Assembly (NCBI GenBank): GCA_002435835.1
Contig: DIVM01000347.1
Location: 5,646-15,353 of the forward strand
Direction: 5' to 3'
DNA from: Firmicutes bacterium UBA6132
Lineage (GTDB): Bacteria; Bacillota_A; Clostridia; Tissierellales; Sedimentibacteraceae
DNA length: 9,708 nucleotides
The position numbers and the translations under genes were made by a program. Shown piece after piece: positions 6,605 to 9,708 of the stretch (position 1 is its first letter; every line of letters begins with the position of its first letter). The notes beneath the pieces are model-generated. The model searched no databases. It saw only the letters and a program-made list of their open reading frames with translations, and had not been told where the DNA came from.

Positions 6605-6683
6605 ATAGTTAAATATTAAACAAATATAAACACTCCTTAAAGCAGATATAATAACTTTGCACTTATTATACCTGCATTTTTTT
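6605..6683 (+). ncRNA. Candidate small RNA or attenuated leader upstream of the carboxypeptidase gene
   Basis: Starting at the predicted transcription start, an AU-rich single-stranded segment of about 37 nt contains CACTCCTT (6631-6638). It is followed by a hairpin of 12 pairs with one A-C mismatch (6642-6654 with 6663-6675, loop CTTTGCAC) and a run of seven T (6677-6683), with more T-rich sequence after. That is the layout of an intrinsically terminated RNA of about 80 nt. ACTCCT (6632-6637) is exactly complementary to AGGAGT in the ribosome binding site of the downstream gene (6814-6819), and CTCCTT is an anti-Shine-Dalgarno motif. It could be a trans-acting sRNA, a leader attenuator, or simply a terminator for upstream read-through. 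No family recognised. Confidence 0.5.
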
Positions 6684-6694
6684 GTTTTGTTTTA

Positions 6695-6724
6695 ACATTA
6701 AACATTATGATTAATATTTAATGT
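6695..6724. promoter_or_regulatory. Operator-like inverted repeat upstream of the carboxypeptidase gene
   Basis: ACATTAAA (6695-6702) and TTTAATGT (6717-6724) are perfect 8-nt inverted arms separated by 14 nt. They lie between the leader terminator and the coding sequence, where they could act on a second promoter for this gene. Chance occurrence in AT-rich DNA is possible. Confidence 0.3.
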
Positions 6725-6765
6725 AAAATTTTACTTTATTACTAAAAGTTTTTTTTATTTTATTA

Positions 6766-6794
6766 ATGATTTTTTATATAAAATATTATATAAT
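6766..6794 (+). promoter_or_regulatory. Weak candidate proximal promoter for the carboxypeptidase gene
   Basis: A perfect TATAAT (6789-6794) has only ATGATT (6766-6771) at 17-nt spacing as a -35. It would start transcription near 6801, just before the ribosome binding site. It would explain expression despite the upstream hairpin terminator, but the -35 is poor and TATAAT is frequent in this composition. Confidence 0.3.
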
Positions 6795-6810
6795 TAAAAA
6801 ATATGAAGAT

Positions 6811-6818
6811 AGGAGGAG
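6811..6818 (+). promoter_or_regulatory. Ribosome binding site that fixes the carboxypeptidase start
   Basis: AGGAGGAG lies 4 nt before the ATG at 6823. The longer in-frame reading from ATG 6766 has no such site and would place 19 extra residues in front of a well-formed signal peptide, so 6823 is the start. Confidence 0.85.
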
Positions 6819-6822
6819 TTAT

Positions 6823-7992
6823 ATGATAAAATTTAGCAAATTAAGTAGAATAATTTCAATGTGTCTTATTATTATTATGATCTCAAGTTCAGTTGCATTT
6901 GCAGATGTAAATGTTAATGAATATATAAAAGGTGCTATACTTGGAGATGTTGAAACTGGTGAAATACTTTATGAATATAATGTGGATGAACAATTAGCAA
7001 TAGCAAGTATATCAAAAATAATGACATACCTGGTTTTGATGGATGCGGTTTATAGTAATGAAGTTTCTTTAGATGATGATGTTGTAATTAGTGAAAAAGC
7101 AGCAGCAACAGAAGGAAGTCGTTTTGGACTTGTAAAAGGGGAATCTGTTAAGCTTAGCATGCTTATAAAGGGCATGCTTATAGTATCTGGAAATGATTGT
7201 GCAGTTGCTATAGCAGAACATGTTGCAGGGTCTGAAGAAAATTTTGTTAAAAAAATGAATGAAAAGTCTGCAGAACTTGGGTTGATGTCAGCAAATTTTG
7301 TTAATCCAAATGGTTTGCCTGTTAATGGAGTTGAAGATAATCAAAATCATATGTCGACAGGAGATTTATTTAAATTAGCGAGGGCTATTCTTCAAAAATA
7401 TCCTGAAGTATTAGAAGTTACAAAACAAAAAGAATTAGTTGTTCCTGAAAGGAATTTTCAAAAGGAAGCAACAAATCCAGTGCTGAAAATAATGACAACT
7501 GTAGATGGTTTAAAAACTGGTTATACTGATAAATCAGGATTATGTCTTGTTACTACATCTCCGGTTACAAATACAGAAGGTGAAGATTTTAGATTAATAG
7601 CTGTAATAATGGGTGCTCAGTCCCATGAAGATAGAGCTGATAAAACAAAAGCGCTATTAGAATATGGAATGAAAAATTTTAATTATCAAAAAATTACTTC
7701 AGCAGAAAATGCAGTGGAAACTGTTTATATATCAAGTTCAAAGCAAGGCGAAGTAAATGTATATCCTTCTGCCGATTTTAACAAAGTAGTAAAAAATGGT
7801 GATGTTGTCAAAACTGAAATTATTTATAATGATGAAGTTAAGTCTCCTTTATCCAAAGGTGAAAAAATAGGAACAATAAAAATATTTGTTAATGATAAAG
7901 AAATTGGACAAGTGGATGCTGTAGTTAATGAAGATATTAAAAAAGCAAATATTTTTGTAAGAATGTATAGGTTTATAAAAAGTATATTTTAA
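6823..7992 (+). CDS. D-alanyl-D-alanine carboxypeptidase (PBP5/DacF-like, peptidase S11)
   Basis: A 389-aa low-molecular-weight penicillin-binding protein that removes the terminal D-Ala from peptidoglycan pentapeptides on the outer face of the membrane. An N-terminal signal peptide (basic start, hydrophobic 8-22, cleavage expected after AFA at 25-27) is followed by the S11 domain with all three active-site motifs: S62-I-S-K65 (SxxK), S122-G-N124 (SxN) and K231-T-G233 (KTG). Residues about 290-370 fit the beta-rich PBP5 C-terminal domain. The last residues (374-389, NIFVRMYRFIKSIF) look like the amphipathic helix that anchors this family to the membrane. Length is typical. Paralogues DacA, DacB and DacF differ in timing (vegetative or sporulation) and cannot be told apart here, so no symbol is given. 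The gene is monocistronic, with a terminator directly after it. Its leader holds a strong promoter and an early hairpin terminator, suggesting conditional expression. Confidence 0.92.
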   Translation: MIKFSKLSRIISMCLIIIMISSSVAFADVNVNEYIKGAILGDVETGEILYEYNVDEQLAIASISKIMTYLVLMDAVYSNEVSLDDDVVISEKAAATEGSRFGLVKGESVKLSMLIKGMLIVSGNDCAVAIAEHVAGSEENFVKKMNEKSAELGLMSANFVNPNGLPVNGVEDNQNHMSTGDLFKLARAILQKYPEVLEVTKQKELVVPERNFQKEATNPVLKIMTTVDGLKTGYTDKSGLCLVTTSPVTNTEGEDFRLIAVIMGAQSHEDRADKTKALLEYGMKNFNYQKITSAENAVETVYISSSKQGEVNVYPSADFNKVVKNGDVVKTEIIYNDEVKSPLSKGEKIGTIKIFVNDKEIGQVDAVVNEDIKKANIFVRMYRFIKSIF

Positions 7993-8009
7993 AAGTACTA
8001 AGCAAATAT

Positions 8010-8044
8010 AAATGCTCTTAGATAAAATTCAAGAGCATTTTTTT
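8010..8044 (+). terminator. Intrinsic terminator of the carboxypeptidase gene
   Basis: AAATGCTCTT (8010-8019) and AAGAGCATTT (8031-8040) form a perfect 10-bp stem with an 11-nt loop, and the T run continues to 8044. It begins 18 nt after the stop codon. Confidence 0.9.
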
Positions 8045-8093
8045 GTATTAAAGTATAAAAATATTTTTAAATATTTTTTGATAAATAAGCGTA

Positions 8094-8122
8094 TTGACAA
8101 ATCATTGATATTGGTGTAAAAT
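8094..8122 (+). promoter_or_regulatory. Promoter of the tRNA-Arg gene
   Basis: A perfect TTGACA (8094-8099), 17-nt spacer and TAAAAT (8117-8122). Transcription should begin about 26 nt before the tRNA 5' end, leaving a short leader for RNase P to remove. Confidence 0.8.
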
Positions 8123-8154
8123 TTCAAGTAAACCAAAAATGGTTTTATAAATGT

Positions 8155-8231
8155 GCATCTGTAGCTCAGTAGGATAGAGCAGTGCCCTCCTAAGGCATGT
8201 GCCGGGGGTTCGATTCCTCTCAGGTGCACCA
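8155..8231 (+). tRNA. tRNA-Arg, anticodon CCU
   Basis: A full cloverleaf of 77 nt including encoded CCA. The acceptor stem GCATCTG (8155-8161) pairs with CAGGTGC (8221-8227) with one G-U pair, and the discriminator is A (8228). The anticodon stem GTGCC/GGCAT (8182-8186/8194-8198) holds loop CTCCTAA with anticodon CCT (8189-8191), which reads AGG. The T loop is TTCGATT. Seven T follow CCA directly (8232-8238) without a hairpin of their own; they may end transcription or aid 3' processing. Confidence 0.96.
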
Positions 8232-8258
8232 TTTTTTTATTATTAAGTAAACTTATTC

Positions 8259-8288
8259 ATAACATTCCAGTCCTTAAATTCATATAAT
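8259..8288 (+). promoter_or_regulatory. Weak candidate promoter for the peptide-binding lipoprotein gene
   Basis: TATAAT (8283-8288) with ATAACA (8259-8264) at 18-nt spacing, giving a leader of about 74 nt. The match at -35 is 4 of 6, so this is tentative; read-through from the tRNA promoter is the alternative. Confidence 0.35.
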
Positions 8289-8302
8289 TCATTACTTATC
8301 AT

Positions 8303-8320
8303 ACATATTTTACATATTTT
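8303..8320. repeat. Tandem ACATATTTT motif upstream of the lipoprotein gene
   Basis: Two near-adjacent copies of CATATTT(T) (from 8304 and 8313) include the 11-mer TTACATATTTT (8310-8320), identical to one arm of the inverted repeat at 3690-3755. It lies between the candidate promoter and the ribosome binding site. It may be regulator sites or AT-rich background. Confidence 0.3.
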
Positions 8321-8368
8321 TCAATTTAATAAGCATAACTATTACTTTATATTACAAAGGAGGGGAAT

Positions 8369-9708
8369 ATGAGAAAAATCATTTCCTTAATTTTAATATT
8401 ATCGTTGATTTTAGTGGGTTGTTCGGGTGTGAGCAACGACAAAAATACAATTCAAAAACCATTTGAAAGCAAGTATGCTGAAGAACAGGTTTATAAAACT
8501 GTTTACCATGAAGAAATTAAAACAATTAATTATTTGATAACAGCAAATAATGAAGAATTTGCACTTGCCGCTAATTTAGTTGATACATTAGTGGATTATG
8601 ATAGATATGGCATAATTAAGCCAGCATTGGCAGAATCATGGGAAAAATCTGATGATGGTTTAACTTGGACATTCCACTTAAGAAGGAAAGTTAAGTGGGT
8701 AGATTTTAAAGGAAATGAAGTTGCAGAGACAACAGCCCACGATTTTGTTTCTGCTGCACAATATTTATTAACATCTGCAAATGAATCAGCAATAGCAAAT
8801 TTATTTTATGGAGTAATAAACAATGCGGAAAGTTATTTTAATGGTGAAATAACTGATTTTTCAAAAGTTGGAGTAAAAGCTGAAGATGATTACACATTAG
8901 TTTACACTTTAAGGGAACCTGTGCCTTATTTTGAATCAATGCTTACGTATGTATGTTTTTTACCAGTATATGGTCCATATTTAGAAGAAATGGGTAATTT
9001 ATTTGGAACAAGCAATTCTACTATGTTGTATAATGGTTCATATCTTTTAAGTGAATTTGAACCTAAAGTGCAAAGGATATTAACTAAAAATCCTACTTAT
9101 TGGGATGCCGAAAATATATTTATTGAAAGATTAGAGTACAAATATAATAAAAAAGAAACGTCATATGATAGTGAAATGTATAAACGAGGTGAAATATCAG
9201 ATATCTATATACCTTTAACAAGTCTTGATGAGTGGATGAATGATCCTGAATTAAAATACCAAGTTAGACCTGATAAATTAGGGTCACATACTTATTTTTA
9301 TGCATTTAATTTTAATCCAAAATTCGAAGAAGAATTTGACCCTACAAACTGGAAGTTAGCAGTTAATAATCAAAATTTTAGAAAATCAATACAAACTGGA
9401 TTAAACAGAATTGCAGCTATGACAACTGAAGATCCTTATAATCCTAAACCAAGGATTATAAATTCCATAACACCTCCTAATTTTTCATCTCAGAATGGAT
9501 TGGATTATACTTTAATTAAAAATTTAGCTTCTCTAAAGGATGCTGAATTCTTTAATGAAAAACAAGCAAAATCTTATAAGGATAAAGCAATAGAAGAACT
9601 AAAATCAGTAGGGGCTACATTTCCTGTAAAAATTCTAATGCCTTACAATACTAATTCAACATTTTGGGCAAATGAATCACGGGTTATAAAACAGCAATTA
9701 GAAACTAC
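8369..9708 (+). CDS. Oligopeptide ABC transporter substrate-binding lipoprotein (OppA-like, SBP_bac_5), 3' end missing
   Basis: The reading frame is open from ATG 8369 to the window edge (446 codons; no stop reached). It encodes the extracellular solute-binding component of a peptide-type ABC importer. Residues 1-18 are a lipoprotein signal: basic start, hydrophobic core and lipobox LVGC with lipidated C18. The mature part fits family 5 binding proteins: NYLITANNEEFALAANLVDTL (about 51-71), PALAESWEKSDDGLTWTFHLR, and the conserved NGSYLLSEFEPKVQRILTKNPTYWDAENIFIERL region in the middle, without its last residues spelled further. The start is supported by AAAGGAGG (8356-8363) 5 nt upstream. 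The gene is preceded by tRNA-Arg. Family members are usually about 500-600 aa, so roughly 100-150 codons and any permease/ATPase genes (oppBCDF) should lie beyond the edge. Substrate (peptide, nickel or other) is not determined. Confidence 0.9.
   Translation, partial: MRKIISLILILSLILVGCSGVSNDKNTIQKPFESKYAEEQVYKTVYHEEIKTINYLITANNEEFALAANLVDTLVDYDRYGIIKPALAESWEKSDDGLTWTFHLRRKVKWVDFKGNEVAETTAHDFVSAAQYLLTSANESAIANLFYGVINNAESYFNGEITDFSKVGVKAEDDYTLVYTLREPVPYFESMLTYVCFLPVYGPYLEEMGNLFGTSNSTMLYNGSYLLSEFEPKVQRILTKNPTYWDAENIFIERLEYKYNKKETSYDSEMYKRGEISDIYIPLTSLDEWMNDPELKYQVRPDKLGSHTYFYAFNFNPKFEEEFDPTNWKLAVNNQNFRKSIQTGLNRIAAMTTEDPYNPKPRIINSITPPNFSSQNGLDYTLIKNLASLKDAEFFNEKQAKSYKDKAIEELKSVGATFPVKILMPYNTNSTFWANESRVIKQQLET

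Noticed and set aside
6766..6822. Longer carboxypeptidase start at ATG 6766
   Set aside because: No ribosome binding site there, and it would prefix 19 residues to a normal signal peptide that begins right after AGGAGGAG.
8029..8232. Minus-strand 67-codon ORF starting at the tRNA-Arg CCA end
   Set aside because: Its N-terminus is the reverse complement of the tRNA (the familiar spurious tRNA antisense peptide) and the rest runs through promoter and terminator.
1..9708. CRISPR array, transposase, integrase, phage or defence cassette
   Set aside because: No regularly spaced direct repeats and no coding sequence with such motifs; the two tRNA genes show no duplicated 3' end that would mark an integrated island.

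Overview
The window comes from an AT-rich, low-GC Gram-positive genome. Clues are the A/T-ending codons, strong AGGAGG-type ribosome binding sites, TTGACA/TATAAT promoters, U-tailed intrinsic terminators, a T-box leader on an aminoacyl-tRNA synthetase gene, a lipoprotein signal and a PBP5-type D,D-carboxypeptidase. A clostridial bacterium (Clostridia/Tissierellia) is the best guess. That is inference; no 16S or other lineage marker is present.

Layout. (1) 1-1360: the last 25 nt of a tRNA-Gly gene, then only 25 nt later a LarA-superfamily gene (nickel-pincer racemase/epimerase family), ending at a terminator shared with the convergent next gene. (2) 1361-3595, minus strand: a HelD-type UvrD-like helicase (RNA polymerase recycling factor), with a visible promoter and a perfect 9-bp-arm palindrome in its leader. 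(3) 3596-4421: a divergent control region and an XRE-cupin transcription regulator. (4) 4441-6362: a promoter, a serine T-box leader (UCC specifier, AGGGTGGTACCGCG antiterminator sequence, terminator), a compact structured element of about 150 nt, then seryl-tRNA synthetase and a long terminator hairpin. (5) 6363-8044: a leader region of about 460 nt with a strong sigma-A promoter, a hairpin with a U tract only about 80 nt downstream (candidate small RNA or attenuator), an operator-like inverted repeat, and a PBP5/DacF-like D-Ala-D-Ala carboxypeptidase with its own terminator. (6) 8094-8231: tRNA-Arg(CCU) with its own promoter. (7) 8369-9708: the first 446 codons of an oligopeptide ABC transporter substrate-binding lipoprotein, cut by the window edge.

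The protein genes are mostly single transcription units of housekeeping or metabolic type. There is no phage, transposase, CRISPR or defence cassette. The unexplained content is in the noncoding DNA. First is the structured, relatively GC-rich element between the serS T-box terminator and the serS ribosome binding site, which has nested helices and a possible pseudoknot. Second is the promoter-hairpin-U-tract unit upstream of the carboxypeptidase, which carries an anti-Shine-Dalgarno sequence. These are the best candidates for something undescribed; both are inferred by eye from base pairing.
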